From Gongronella butleri (lineage: Eukaryota > Mucoromycota > Mucoromycetes > Mucorales > Cunninghamellaceae), in NCBI GenBank assembly GCA_025201375.1, contig JAIWZP010000015.1, positions 124,001-188,000 of the forward strand: DNA of 64,000 bases, read 5' to 3'. Every line of letters starts with the position of its first letter. The first letter of the stretch is position 1. The position numbers were made by a program, and so were the translations under genes. The notes below the pieces were generated by a model that saw only the letters and a list, made by a program, of their open reading frames with translations, was not told the DNA's origin and did not search any database. This document shows, piece after piece, positions 12,039 through 24,379 of the stretch.

Positions 12039-12530
12039 TTACAGGGACGAATAGCCAACGACGAGCAAGCCAAGCAAGAGCAGAGCGGACAAGGAAGTGG
12101 GCAGATGGGTCATGGCGCCGCTGTGGAGCATGCGAGGCATGGATTGGACGGTGACGCCGGCATTGCTCTGAGTGGAGGCGTGCTCGGTGAGCGTCATGTA
12201 AAAGGTCTCGTTGAGGCTGCCGGGGGTCTTGACGCTGACCGAGGCATTAAGAGCAAAGGCAATGCTTGTGCCCGATGACGAGCCAGAATCGAGAGAATGG
12301 CCCGTCAGGACGGTCTCGATCAATTGCGTGGCGGCGGCATCCTGCCAGAAGCTCACGTCCAGCGTGTAGTTGCCCGCGCCCAAGTTTTGGTATTGGAAGT
12401 CAATGTTCAAATTGGAATTGGGCGCGATCGTGCTGTTTTCGGCGGGCGAGAAGATGGTGGGGCCCACCTGTGCTTGAGCGACGGCCAGCAGCACCGCAAG
12501 CACGGCGAGAATCGATTGAATGTGAAGCAT
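12039..12530 (-). CDS. Small secreted, probably GPI-anchored protein
   Basis: An intronless frame of 163 residues. The N-terminus is a clean signal peptide (MLHIQSILAVLAVLLAVAQA, cleavage probably after AQA). The mature part begins VGPTIFSPAENSTI and contains several N-glycosylation sequons (NST, NYT, NAS, NET). It resembles the beta-sandwich layout of Kre9/Knh1-like cell-surface proteins, but that is only a pattern impression. The C-terminus has a Ser/Met spacer and a hydrophobic tail (LSALLLLGLLVVGYSSL), as expected for a GPI signal. It should act at the cell wall or plasma membrane; the function is unknown. The start is the ATG that begins the signal peptide, not the upstream in-frame ATG preceded by poly-Phe. 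It diverges from ATG11 across about 560 bp. Confidence 0.75.
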   Translation of the reverse strand: MLHIQSILAVLAVLLAVAQAQVGPTIFSPAENSTIAPNSNLNIDFQYQNLGAGNYTLDVSFWQDAAATQLIETVLTGHSLDSGSSSGTSIAFALNASVSVKTPGSLNETFYMTLTEHASTQSNAGVTVQSMPRMLHSGAMTHLPTSLSALLLLGLLVVGYSSL

Positions 12531-13092
12531 GAGGGAAGGAAAGGAAGGGGACAAAGGGATGAATTCGAAAAAAAGAGAGAAAAAGAGAGAAAAAGAAAAA
12601 AAAAAACACAGACCACAAGCGATCCAATTATAGGTTTTGTCGCTGCTAGGCCAAAGACGGTGAGAATCCCACGTGTGCATGAAAGGGTGATGGGCGCGCA
12701 ACAGAAGGAAAACGCTTGGCTTTTTTTACCAGGCGATTGGCAACACAAGAAAAAAAAAAGACTCTTGTCACAGGCATTGGACCCCCAAAGGCAATCACAC
12801 AAAAAAGCGACCACTCGAGCAACCATGATGGACTACCAGATGGCATGAAAAAGACCCCACAAGGTGCCCAATTCTCTGTCTTTTTTTTTATTTTGCCTTG
12901 CGTGGCGGAGCAGCCAATCAGAGCAAGTGGCGGTGCTTGGCGACGGGCGGCATGACCCTTCCCAAGAAAAAAGGGCGTATTCCCGATCCTTCAATTCTTC
13001 ATTTTTTGCTTCCTTTTTCCCTTTTTCTTCGTTCATCGCGCCTTTGTTCCGTTTTCCTCCAGGTTTCTTTTTGTTTTCTTCTTTTTTGTTGC
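12531..13092. promoter_or_regulatory. Divergent intergenic region between secreted-protein gene and ATG11
   Basis: About 560 bp separate the two divergent start codons. The part next to ATG11 is a long pyrimidine-rich tract (about 12988-13090), probably its 5' untranslated leader. A minus-strand CTATAATT near 12625-12635 could be the TATA element of the secreted-protein gene. No other motif is claimed. Confidence 0.4.
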
Positions 13093-15923
13093 ATGAAAAT
13101 ATACCGAGCCGAGTCTGGGCAGCACGTGCACTGGCCACGGAGCGTGTCCATTCACACGTAAGTGCTTAGGAAACCACGAGTTTGCGTCTCGCCGCAGTAA
13201 AAAAAGACGGTGTTGCTAACGAAACACAGGCTGGACGAGTTTAAACAGGAGCTAGAAAAGTGCACGGGGGTGCCTGCAAGCAACCAAATTCTTATGACGA
13301 GCTTTGGGCAGCAAGTCAAGCAAGAACAGTTGGACGATATCCTGCGCGCCACCGGAAAAGTAAAAAAAAAAAAAAAAAAGGCACGACACGCGGCCCGTTT
13401 CTTTCTTTCTCACCCAGGTTTTTACACCGCCATTTTTTTTTTTTTTTTTTTGTAGGACGAGTACATCATCTTTTGCTACGACAGGTATTACCTCGGGGCA
13501 TCGCGCGAGGAGATCTCCACATTGCTCGATGTCGATGTGCCATCTGTCCAGCCCGAGGTCAAGCCATTTGATGGTAATATTTCAGTCACATCACGCCATC
13601 ACGCGGCATACTCATCCCTTTTTTTTTTTTGTGCGTGCGCCCATCTCATAGCCAAGCAGCTCATCAAGGCCATTGCCAAGAGCCCCTCTGCCAACAATAT
13701 ACCCGGCCAATGTCAGCAATATCTTGATATGTTTGCTCAATTCGATTCCCACAGCCAGGTAAAACGCCATCCCAGCTGTGCAAAAGGCGCCATGGACGCC
13801 AGGAGTGGCCTTCCATGCGTGGTCAATCTCGGAAAATCCACGGGAACAGAATTGCTCACGCGCCTCTCTCTTTTTTTTTTTTGTTTTCCATGTTTTGTCA
13901 TTTTTTTTTTTTTTTTTTTTGCATGATTGCCTATCTTATCTGTTTCGGCGCTCGCTTTTTTTTTTTTTTTCTTAATTTTTATAGGCTCTTCTCGAGACGA
14001 TCAATCAACACACGCAATTGGCACGCACGGTGGTTGAGGAGCAAAAGGCGCAGCGCATGGCGCTCAATGTGGCGTTTGAGAACCTGGACACGCACTATCG
14101 GCTGATTGAGAAGAATGTGCAAGTGTTTTACGAAGGCGCGGACAAGGAATATGCGCGGCAATCGACGCTGCTTGAGAGCACGGATGCGGATGTGGCCATT
14201 TTGCGGTCAATTCGCATCCATCCGGCATTTGGGCAGTCGCGCACGCACCTGATCGACTTTTTGGACATGGAGCAACTGGACACGAGTCGGCATGACGCGT
14301 CAGAGCTGTGTCAGAATATCGATTTCGCCATGCAGCAGCTGCGCGATGTGATCAATGAGCTCAAACACCACGAGGACGATTTGCAGAGGCAAATTGACGA
14401 AGATCACGATTTGCAGACGCTTGACGCGCTTCTCGTTGAGACAATTGACATCAAGGACCGCGCTCAGTTCCTGCGCGACAAGATCAAACGCGATTTGCAT
14501 CGCATTTACGAGCGAATTGCCAATGTGATTCACGTGCCGCTCAGCACGCTTCTCGCGACGCTGTCCCTCGACGATCTCGGGTCCATGGGCAAAGATACCA
14601 GCCTCTTTGATCCTCCTTCGTCGTCGGCGGGTGCCAGGGACAATGGCGCCAATGGCGGCGGCAAAAAGGCCCTCGAGGCCATTCATAGCCTCGCCGACAT
14701 CCACGCCACCGATTATCTCGCCAAGATCAGCAGCTACGAATTGGCCATCCGCCAAGTTCTCACCAAGCTCATTGCCATCAAACGCCAGTCCATCCTCGCG
14801 TTCCTCAAAAACATGAATGTCATCTCCCAATTGCAAAGCAACATTATGCAATCTCAGCAAGTCCTCAACGCCGCAAGGCAGCAGCTCACTGAATTTCAGC
14901 AAAAATACGACACAAGCTACCTCGAAACCTGCAGGCACATCCTCTTTGCCTATGTAAGAATGAAAAAAAACGCGAAAAAAAAGTCCATTGATTTGGTTTT
15001 TTGTTTGCTAGGGGGCCCTTTTGATCGAAGTCGTGCGACGAAGAGAGTTTGCAAAGGTAAAAGAAAAAAAGTGGGGGACAATGGCTCACTTTTATTTTAT
15101 TTGCAGATTTTGAAAGAGAATGCAACATTGATGGCCGATGTGGTGGGAGGGTTTAAAGAAAAGGAGGATGATCGCCGCGACTATTTCCGACACGATATTA
15201 CCATGACACTCCCTTTCAAAATTCCAGGTACACACTTTTTTGCCCCTGAATGAGGCTTTGTCACGGGTCAATGGCACGTGCTTTGGGTCTACTCGTTGCT
15301 GATTTCTGCTTTTTTCGATTTTCTTATGATAGCTTTGACCAATGCTGCGCCGCAATGCGAGATCTCGACAGCCAACGTGGACGAATCCATCCCGCAAATC
15401 ACACACCAGGACATCATTGGTAAGCATGAACTTTGGAAACAAAAAGACAACAAAGATTGAACCCCGCCCACTTTTTTTATTGCAGATTTCGTGTCTTTGC
15501 TTGATCAGGCTTACGCGCGGACCATGGCCAAGGGTGGAGCGCCGCGCTCACGGGGCAAGGATCGCCTGATGCAACCCAATAGCACAGGGCCATCACCGCG
15601 CACGCGCAAATTGATCACCACAGATTCGTACGGCCAAAATCTACTTCAATTGCTCAATTCCATGAACATGCAATTGGATGGTCTTGCTGACGAGTTCCTC
15701 GCCTTGATTCACGCAACGTGTAAGCCATATAAAAAAAAGAAGGAAAAGCGCGCCACACATGCTGATTGCGTCTTTTTTTTTTTGCAGTTTTCAACACGTT
15801 GCCCGGCGGTCTGTCCACATCATTGACTGCCTTTGGGAGCCAATCAAGCCATGTAGCCACGCGTCAGTTGACAAGTGCCTTGCAGCAGGCAAACGACAGA
15901 GTCAAGGCAAAAAGAAACACAGC

Positions 15924-15961
<38 letters not shown>

Positions 15962-18903
15962 CAAAAATCTGACTCATTTTCTTGCCAATTCAATAGAAAT
16001 ATGAGGCGAGGATCACGTCATTGGAAGCCACGCTGCGGCAGCAAGAGACGAGTGTGATGCCCATCTCGGACACGCGTCGTGCACCGTCGTCATCGAGTGC
16101 AGGCGCGTCAAATACAAACAGTGGCATCTTGGATGATTTTTCGGCCGTCATCTCCCTCAGCTCGCAACAGACCGAGCCAATGGCCAAGGCTCAGGACGAA
16201 ATTGCCCAGCTAAAAGACATTCTTGAGCAACGCGAGACGTTTATCGCGAATTTGCGCGATCAGCTCGTTCGCAAGCAGCAAGAGGTTCGTTTTTCATCAC
16301 AAAATGCACGCGTCTCATTCATTTTTTTGTTGTTTCTTTAGCACGAGCAGTATCACGATCAAGTGGAGCATGACAAGGAGGACATGCGCCTGCAAATCCA
16401 CGAATATGAGCAATTGCTGGAAGAAGAGCGCCAAGCCTATGAAGAAAACACAAAGAGTGTAAGCTCTATCCCTTTTATTTCTCTGGCACGACACGCGCTT
16501 ATCTCTTCCCTACCCCCAATCCAATCTCTAGTTCCTGAAAGAGGCGCAAATCAAGGACAATTTGGCGGATATCCGCATTGCTGATATGGAATCCGAGTGG
16601 AAAGCCAAGGTAAAAACAGCATCAAATTTGCTGCGCGCGGGCCATCCATGTTTTACACTTTTTATTGCGTTTCAGGTGCAAGACCTTACAGACTCGCTTG
16701 CCGCCGAGCGTCGTCGCAATGATGAAATGCAGCGGCGTAATGATGAGCTGGAACGACGCCATACGACGCGCGAGAAGCTGATGGAGGATCTTGAACAAGA
16801 AGTCGACAAGGCGCGAAAGGAGGCCATTGATGCCAAACAAGAGGTAGCGTCGTCATGCCGCCTGAAAATACGCAAAACTCACTTTTTTTTTGTGCAGGCC
16901 CAGGCCAAGGTGGATGAATTGCTGGTCGAGATGAACGACAGCGACAAGGCCAAGGCTGAGATTAAGCAAAGATTGGCGCAGACGCGTGAAATGGTGGACA
17001 AGGCCGAAAGCAAATGGATGGAAAAGCAACACGCGTGGGACAAGGTAAAAAAAAAAAATCCAATTGCCAATCGCGCATTCCATTGTCATTGACATTTGTC
17101 CTTTTTTTTTTTTGCCAGATGAAACAGGTGCATGAGAATGCATACAGTCTCGTCAATGACCTGCTGCGCAAGCTCAATCCTGATTTTACGCAAGCTCTTT
17201 ATACCGGCGATCAAGACATTGCCACGCTGCTTGAAATCCTGGCCAGCGAGATGGCTGATTACATTGACGAGGTCAATCGCGCTCAAGAGGTACAATTTGA
17301 TAGAGCAAGAAATTGTTTTATGGCATCTCACCCATTTTTTTTTGATGTTTTAGCGTCTGCAATCCCTCGAGTCAAACTACAAGGACGCGTGTCAGCATGT
17401 GGAGGTGTTAAACGATGAACGCATGGAGCAATTGTCGCTTGCGGTGCAGCTCGCGAGCAAGCTGGATGAAATGCGCAAGTCGGTGCTGTTTGAGATCACA
17501 AATCAGCTGCAATTGCCCGTCGACGAGGCCGAGGTTGGCGCCATGACCAAAAAGATCATTACGGCCGACACACAGGAGGACATGGTTGCATGGAATGAGC
17601 TGCTGCTGGCCCTAAATATGATGGACACGAGCAAATTCGTCTCTAGAGTGCGAAGAAAGGTCAAAAACGCCAATGAGCTCACAAGGAGCTGGCAAAAAGA
17701 ATACAAGGTGCTGAAAGGTACAAAGAGACGAACAAAGAAAGAGAAAGCCAATCGAATGAAAAAAAAAAATGAATGAAAATGAAAAAAAGCAAGAATAATG
17801 GACATTGTGCTCGATCTGACCCTCTCGTTTTGCCCGGACACAAATAGACAAGTATGCCAAGGTATCTGCGTCTGCCCATGAGAAGATTGCTTTTAGAAAG
17901 TAAGAAGGAGGCCGTGAGAAAACAGAAAAAGAAGGGGGGATTTTTGTTACATTGGCACATGGATTCATGTGTTTTTATGTGTCTGTGCGTCTCTCAACTT
18001 TTTTTTTTTGCTTTTTCTAGTTTCAAGGTTGGTGATGTAGCGCTATTTTTGCCTACACGCAATTCCAGCGGGAAGCCGTGGGCGGCGTTTAATATCAATG
18101 CGCCCCATTATTTCCTTGTTCCATCTGAAGCTGTGGCCAGCCAGATGCACACACGCGAATGGATTGTTGCACGCATCACTGGCATGACCGAATGCCTTGT
18201 GAACGTCGAGGTACGGACGAAAAAAAAAAAAAAAAAAAAAAAACGGAATTGACGCGTTTTTTGTGTGATTTTTTTGTGATTTTTATAGGATCCCGAGAGC
18301 AATCCGTATGGTTTGTCCGAGGGATCCGTGTTTTACCAGCTGCAGGTGGAGCATTGGCGTTCGCACCGGCATCGTAAGAGGAAGAAGACTTCGGAGCTGC
18401 CATCTGAAGGGCAAGCGGAGGGATCGACACGTGTGACCAGGGACCAAGGCGGGCAAGAGGGCCAAGAGGGCCAAGAGGGCCATCATGCCGTGTATTTCCG
18501 CCGGTACACGGTTCCCAACGTCCATGCACCGCATCCCCACGATATGGGCTTGGCCAGCATTTCATCGTCGGCGTTTATGGACGCACGCGCGCCGGACAAC
18601 CAGCCATTCTCGCCGCAATCGGCCATTGGCTCACCTTCCGCCGCCGCCCCCCAGGCATTCCCGCCACTCAGCTCATACGGGTCGCCAAACATTGTCCACA
18701 GCACCACCATGTCCACTTCCACGACCCCTCCCTTTGCCTTGACCGCCGTGGCAAATACAAATCCATCGCCGGCCATCTCATCCACGGCCAATCCCAATAC
18801 AAATGCGTCTCCTTGGCCCCAACAGCATCAAGGCATCCCCGATCAACCTCAATCGCCCTCCAATGGCCATGGAGAAACGTCCATGGTGTGGAACTTTACT
18901 TGA
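13093..18903 (+). CDS. ATG11: Autophagy scaffold ATG11 (FIP200/RB1CC1-type, C-terminal claw domain)
   Basis: About 20 exons with short introns. The N-terminus (MKIYRAESGQHV, then LDEFKQELEKCTGVP and QILMTSFGQQV) is a ubiquitin-like domain as in ATG11/ATG17-type scaffolds. A helical central part follows (exon from about 13985), then long coiled coils rich in Glu, Lys, Gln and Arg encoded by exons at 16000-17760. The C-terminal exons read FKVGDVALFLPTR, then PWAAFNINAPHYFL and EWIVARITGMTE. This is the claw domain shared by fungal ATG11 and animal FIP200, which binds cargo receptors. A Ser/Pro/Asn-rich tail of roughly 180 residues follows and ends at 18903, with AATAAA near 18932. The protein scaffolds selective autophagy and recruits the ATG1 kinase. 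The start is the first ATG before the ubiquitin-like fold and splices in phase at 13157. Confidence 0.88.
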
Positions 18904-21524
18904 TGTATTTTATTTTTGGCGTGACACAACCGCAATAAACTGAGAGGATCTACTTTTTTTTTGCTTTGCATCCCCATCTCTGTTTGTTCTCATTGGCGCG
19001 TCTTTAGAAAAAGCGAGGGCGATGGGGGGCACCTGAGCAATAGATTGCGCAGATGGGCCCCTTTTTTTTATTCTGTTGTGTTAAAAATTTGCCGTGGATT
19101 CTACCATCACACACGACGGGCCAAGGGCAAACCCGCCGTAAGCAGACCAGAACAGTCTTGGCCGCCCAATGTGTCGTTGCCAGGATGTCATCCGACAAAC
19201 GCCCCCCGCCGCGCGCCTAGGCAGGCGCGAACAGAAGGACAATCACGATATGTCGACTATTGTTTCGCGTGGGGGGAAACCCTCCCCCCACGCCAACCAC
19301 CGCGCGACCCGGCCCCCCATGGCAGGTAACTCGCTAGATCATTAAAAAAAAAAAGGAACGTGAGCAAAAACAAGGGCGCGACGCGTTTTTTTTTGGATTT
19401 TCGATAGAAACGTACCTACCACCGCGCCATTGGGGCGGTGGTGACGAACAAAGGGGGACCATGTGTAATCGCCAGGAGGATGGTTATCCAAGAATCGCTT
19501 GAGAAGGTCGAGAGGGCGGCATCGCGCGTGATTTCTTCCTAAAAACGCTCCTCCCAGGCGCCACACCATCTTGGTTGGTGGCATTACCATGGCCCCCCTC
19601 TCCCAGCGCAAACGTCGGGCGCCCATGAGAGGGGGAAGTGGAGGTTTCCACGGAAAGCCTAGGACTTTGTCTCGCAAGGGGCACAGCTTGGGGTTCCCTT
19701 GGCCTTTTTGTTCTTTTTGCCTGGGAGGCACGTGTCTATTTGAGGAAGAGGAAGAAACACGCGCCAGGGCCGCCCTCTTCCTCACGACAAAAAGGCCAAT
19801 GGATGACCAACAAAGGCCGGGAGCCTAGCCAATGGCCCAACCGAAGCGAAAAGGAGACAAAGGCGCCTAAATAGAAGAAAAAAGTGCAACGTGATGAGCC
19901 AAGGGACGTGCTTTTTTTTTTTGTATCGCGTTACCAGCGTGACCCAAGAGGTTGGCCATGTTATCTTTTGGTGGCGTCAATGCAAAAAAAAGGGCAACGA
20001 GTCTTTAGTCAGTTTAGTAAAAAGAGTCAATTTTCATGCCACTTTACTTGCCACCAGGGGCCAACCGCGTCGTCCACAGGCGCAAACAATGGGCGCAACC
20101 ACCCTCTCTTTTTGACGGGCGCACGGGGAAAAATAGCTCGGCACCACGACAAAGCAGGCAAAAAAATAAAAAAAACTTCATAGGCGCCAAAAAGAAAGGA
20201 CACAAGGCAAAACCCCCGTTTGAAAAAAAAAAAAAAGTAAAAATAGGCAAAAGAAGAAGCAAAGGAGAGGAGAGAAAGAAGAAAAAAACGAGGGCAAGGG
20301 GTGGGAGAAACAAGGCAATGGGGGGCACCTTTCATGGTCTGGACGGCGGACCAAAGGTAAACGTTGGATCGTTCGCCACAAAGGGGCCCCCATGCTTTGT
20401 CGGCGGATGGCACACGCGGCAAAGATAGCCGGTGAAAAAGATAAAAAAGAAGGGGGGCAGGGAAAAAAAAGGGGGGCGAAAAAAAAAGAAAGAGAGAAAG
20501 AAAAAGGGAAAATCTGGTCTTTTAACCTTAATGACCTGTGTGCTGGGCCACGCTCATAAAAAAATTTTTAGAACCATTGGCAAGCCATCTGAGGAAATCC
20601 ATTTCAACAAGGACGGTTGCGCACAGAGAAAAAAGGAACAATTGCTGGCAATGGCGTGGTGCGTCCACAAGGTGAGCGAAACAGTGCGACGTCACGCACT
20701 TGCCTTGATTGGGTCGATGCCGCCCCCGCGCTTGCCATTGGCTCCATTAGGCCCGTCAGCATCGCACATGCACGCATTTCGCCATTGTACACCTATTTTA
20801 CACTCTTTTTTTTTTCTTGATCCTCTTGGGGTTTTTTCCTTTTTTTGTCGTCTACCGAGCCATTTCCGACCCTGGATCGTGTCATGCTGACGAGTTCCAA
20901 GCGCGTCGGGACATTGTCAACAATCCACAACAAGTTTTTGCATTTTTTATGCTTGTTTCATGTCTCACTTTTTGCAGCGCAAGCGCGTGTTTGTGCGAGG
21001 TGGTTGTCAAACATGCGTCTTTCATGCACCGGTGCGACGCGCCCGCTCCATTTGACTGAGAGGCGACGGCGTTGCTATTTTTAAGGTTCAAAGCGTGGCA
21101 CTCCTACCTTTTTGGACGGGCAAACCCCCTTTTTCTTGGGAATCAACATTACCTGCGGTGCAGTCAACGATCGATTCTTCATTTCGTCACACCCACTGAC
21201 CATAAACATCGATAAAACCTGAGGAATTTAGGCCGCAGCTTGTTTCATTAGCAACATGTGCCAAGGCAACGCGCTAACGAAGCTGACCGAATGACGTCAG
21301 ATGGAAATCATTACTTCTTTTCGGCAATCATCAACGGACTCTCGAATTTCTCATCGCTCGCAATGTAAAAGAAAGCCGCTTTTAGTTGTGATTGAATCAT
21401 TTTTAACTTATTTTGGATGTTTATGGGTGAATCCACCATTTACAAGCTAATCAGCTCTCTTGAGATGTTCTCCCATCGTCGCTCGTTCGAATGAGCCCAC
21501 TCCCGCGACTCTGCGATCTCTGGA

Positions 21525-22240
21525 TGGCGCGCAGTGGCGATTTTCAAAATCCACGAATTTTCCAAGGAGTACAGTCGTGGATTTGAAATCAGCCAAAATC
21601 AAGTTCTAAGATCCCTATGGCATTCAACCACATGGTAAACGCATCCGATTCACAGACGAAAACAAGATAAAAACCAGGGGTCCATTGGCTGGTTTCGGCG
21701 CAAAATGAATTTTTGTCCGTATTTTCGCTACAAGGTACTCTCAACGAAGATTGGGCTCGGCGCTTGGTAAAAAATATTAACAGAAAGAGCACGACTTGTT
21801 GCGTATGTGGAAATGCGTGATCTATGAAAAAGATGAGTTTTGGCTGAATTTGACGCGAGGACTTTTTCAATAATGATTTTTGACACAAGAATAACCGTGT
21901 CAAACGCCGTGGTATCCGCTTCTCGCCAGCATGAAATATACACGCATCGAGCCAGCCTTGCTAGTGGCATTGATAGCGCGACGCTTTGCACGTGTTTTTC
22001 TTGCGCAATTCTCATATAAAATAAAATTGAAAATATCGCAATGCTCGTAACCTACTAGATCAGTCGCTCTCGCTTTTGTCATTTTCCGCCGTTTCTTCAT
22101 GCCAGCTATCTTGTGTGCAAGTTTGGTCCATTTCCGAGGACCCATTTTTCAATTTTTTTGTTTGAGGGCTCGCCACGACTAAATTTTGATTTTCTTGTGA
22201 CGCACTTCCCAGTGCTTACAACAGCTTGAAATCGCGTCTC
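21525..22240 (+). repeat. Decayed dispersed repeat, family A copy 2
   Basis: Collinear with 2735-3520, sharing CACAGACGAAAACAAGATAA, GTCCATTGG, GTATTTTCGC, AAGAGCACGA/AACGAGCACG and a TTGCGCAATTC/CGCGCAATTC segment. Its left flank (ATGAGCCCACTCCCGCG near 21492) also resembles the flank of copy 3 near 48970. Divergence is heavy, so the copy is old. No open frame spans it. Confidence 0.7.
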
Positions 22241-23122
22241 TCTAGGTTTCTTGCTCTTCATTTCACGCTAGTACAAGTTTTCGAGGGTTTGCAGCGGTTG
22301 GTTTGGCGAGTTGTATGCTAAGCTGCTCTAAAAACCGATTTCTCCAAAGCTTCCTCCGCAAAATATCCAAAACGCCTTATGATATATAAAGAAGATGTTG
22401 CTTGTCAGGAGAGAACTCAACATTGCTAGATTTCTCGGCAATCGTACGGAGTAAATTCGCGGAATTATTCAGAATAAAGTCGTGGAATTTCACGTATGTT
22501 TTCTCATGGACGAGCTTGACAACTGATATTGTGTGGTGGATCAATAACTGGCAATGAGGCATAACTGATCCAAATTGGAAAGCAATCGGATCAGTGTAAC
22601 ATCAAAAACATGATATCATAGCTAGTATTTTTAAAAGACGCGTGATGACTTTTTGTGGATAACGCGTTTATCTGTGGATCGCGCATTGTCTCGCACGCAC
22701 GCACCGTACCTCTACAAAGTGACGCGCTTTAACGTGTGATATACACGCTTTTGACAGATTTCTATCATAAGATTTGGCACAATTGTTGATTTGAGCATGG
22801 CTCGAAAAAAGTCGTCGGTCTGCAAAGAAGTGTTTGGTCTCAAATGAAGGCCAGCCGCGAGCGGCATTAAATTCTGGTGTGCCTAAAGGGCCATGGAAGC
22901 ATGGTAGCGTGAATGAAGGCAAAAATAAAGGAAAACCAGGTCTTTTGGGTCCCTTTTCGTATTTTTGCGACAACATGCTGGCTTCACTCCCCCCCCCACG
23001 ACACGCTACAGTGATGAGCGCGCGTGCCCCCACCCCTGCAAGCAAAAGGTGCATTGAAGCGGTACGACATATTGAGCAACGTGATTTGCCCAGCTGAGGC
23101 GGGGTTTAGAATGGCATTGGCT

Positions 23123-23131
23123 TATAAATAG
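23123..23131 (+). promoter_or_regulatory. TATA box of KIN17
   Basis: TATAAATAG lies about 100 bp before the KIN17 ATG, followed by a pyrimidine-rich leader. The same word sits at a similar distance before the methyltransferase gene at 42714. Confidence 0.6.
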
Positions 23132-23227
23132 AGAGAGCACTGCGGGCGCCGTCCGTCTTTTTTTGTTCTCCTTGCTTCTCTTTCTTTCTCTCTTTTTTTT
23201 TGTTTTCCTTGATTTAACACAGACACC

Positions 23228-24228
23228 ATGGGCGGCGAAATGACTCCAAAGCAGCTTGCGAACCGGATGAAGTCCAAGGGTTTGCTCAAGCTCAAGTTTT
23301 ACTGCCAGGTTTGCCAGAAGCAGTGCCGCGATGAGAATGGGTTCAAGTGCCACACCATGTCCGAGTCTCACCAGCGCCAAATGCTGCTTGTGGCGGACAA
23401 CCCGGGCAAATATGTGTTTAGCTACACCAAGGAATTCCAGCAAGACTTCCTCAAGCTGCTTTCGCGGCGCCACGGCACCAAACGTGTCTTTGCGAATCAG
23501 GTGTATCAAGAGTATATTGGTGATCGCAACCACATCCATATGAATTCCACACGCTGGAACTCTCTATCTGAATTTGTGCGCCATCTTGGCCGCGAGGGCA
23601 TTTGCCGTGTGGACGAGACCGAGCGCGGCTATTGGATTGCGTGGATCGACAACAGCCCAGAGGCATTGGCTCGCCAGGTAAGGGTCAAAATGGCAAAAAA
23701 AAAAAAAAAAAAAAAATAGACAAAAAAGAGGGGCCGCCATTAATTTTTTGTGGTTTTCTTTTTTTCTAGGCGGCCATCCAAAAGATGGATCGCAAGTCCA
23801 AGGATGACTACGAACGTGACGAGGAATTGCTCCAAGCACAGATCGACCGAGCAAAGAAGATAGCCGAGGAGCGCGGTGACGACGACAAGGCTGGCTCCGA
23901 ATTAAAGCGGGATCAGGGCAAGATCAAGCTTAATTTCAACATGGGTGCTACGGACAGCGCACCAGAATCCGCATCATCCTCGTCCACAGCCGCAGCGCCC
24001 ACGACGACAGCACCCACCATGTCGTTTTCAATGAAAAAGCCGGGTTCAAGCAATAAGCTCAAAGCCATGATGGGCGGCAGTGCCACAAAGACCAACGCCA
24101 CCACCGACAACAAAGATACCACCCCGAAAAAGAAGCCATTGATGATGATGGGCAGCCTGGGCAAGCGCAAGGAGCAGCCATCGCCATCATCTTCACCCAT
24201 TTCGTCCCGCAAACAACAGCGCGTTTAA
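23228..24228 (+). CDS. KIN17: KIN17-type DNA/RNA-binding zinc-finger protein
   Basis: Two exons (23228-23677 and 23770-24228) encode 302 residues. The N-terminus has the KIN17 zinc finger C-x2-C with H and H (FYCQVCQKQCRDENGFKCH, then SESHQ). The conserved winged-helix follows: FLKLLSRRHGTKRVFANQVY, the HMNSTRWNSLSEFVRHLG segment and WIAWID. A Lys/Glu helix and a Ser/Lys-rich tail end the protein. The C-terminal SH3-like/KOW tandem of animal KIN17 (about 390 residues) is not seen, as in shorter fungal forms. Family members act in DNA replication and damage response and associate with spliceosomes; they are nuclear. It converges with the hydrolase gene, with about 150 bp between stop codons and AATAAAG at 24233. 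Confidence 0.93.
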
Positions 24229-24379
24229 AAATAATAAAGTTTTATTGGCAAAAACCGCGATCAACGAGGCTTGCCTCGATGACATTATGAATTAGAAATC
24301 AAGAAAAAGGAGAGGGAAGGGCAAAAAGAAGCGGAATAGATAGCAACTGGCATGAATTTTTTTCCTTTTTTTTTTTTTT

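Larger units (their letters stand above)
18904..23227. other. Long gene-free interval with a decayed repeat
   Basis: Over 4.3 kb I see no supported gene. Many overlapping frames exist but are low-complexity (poly-Lys or poly-Phe from A/T runs) or end quickly. A minus-strand frame at 19342-19785 has mixed composition but no recognisable domain. The part near 21525-22240 is a decayed dispersed repeat. The last 100 bp form the KIN17 promoter. Confidence 0.5.

Noticed and set aside
19342..19785. 147-codon minus-strand frame with a possible donor at its 3' end
   Set aside because: Joining it to frames near 19000-19320 gives a product with no domain and odd Arg/Trp/Pro content; evidence is too weak.
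19020..20335. ATGGGGGGCACCT present twice (about 19020 and 20318)
   Set aside because: Only a 13-base match with unrelated flanks; it could be chance in a G-rich region.
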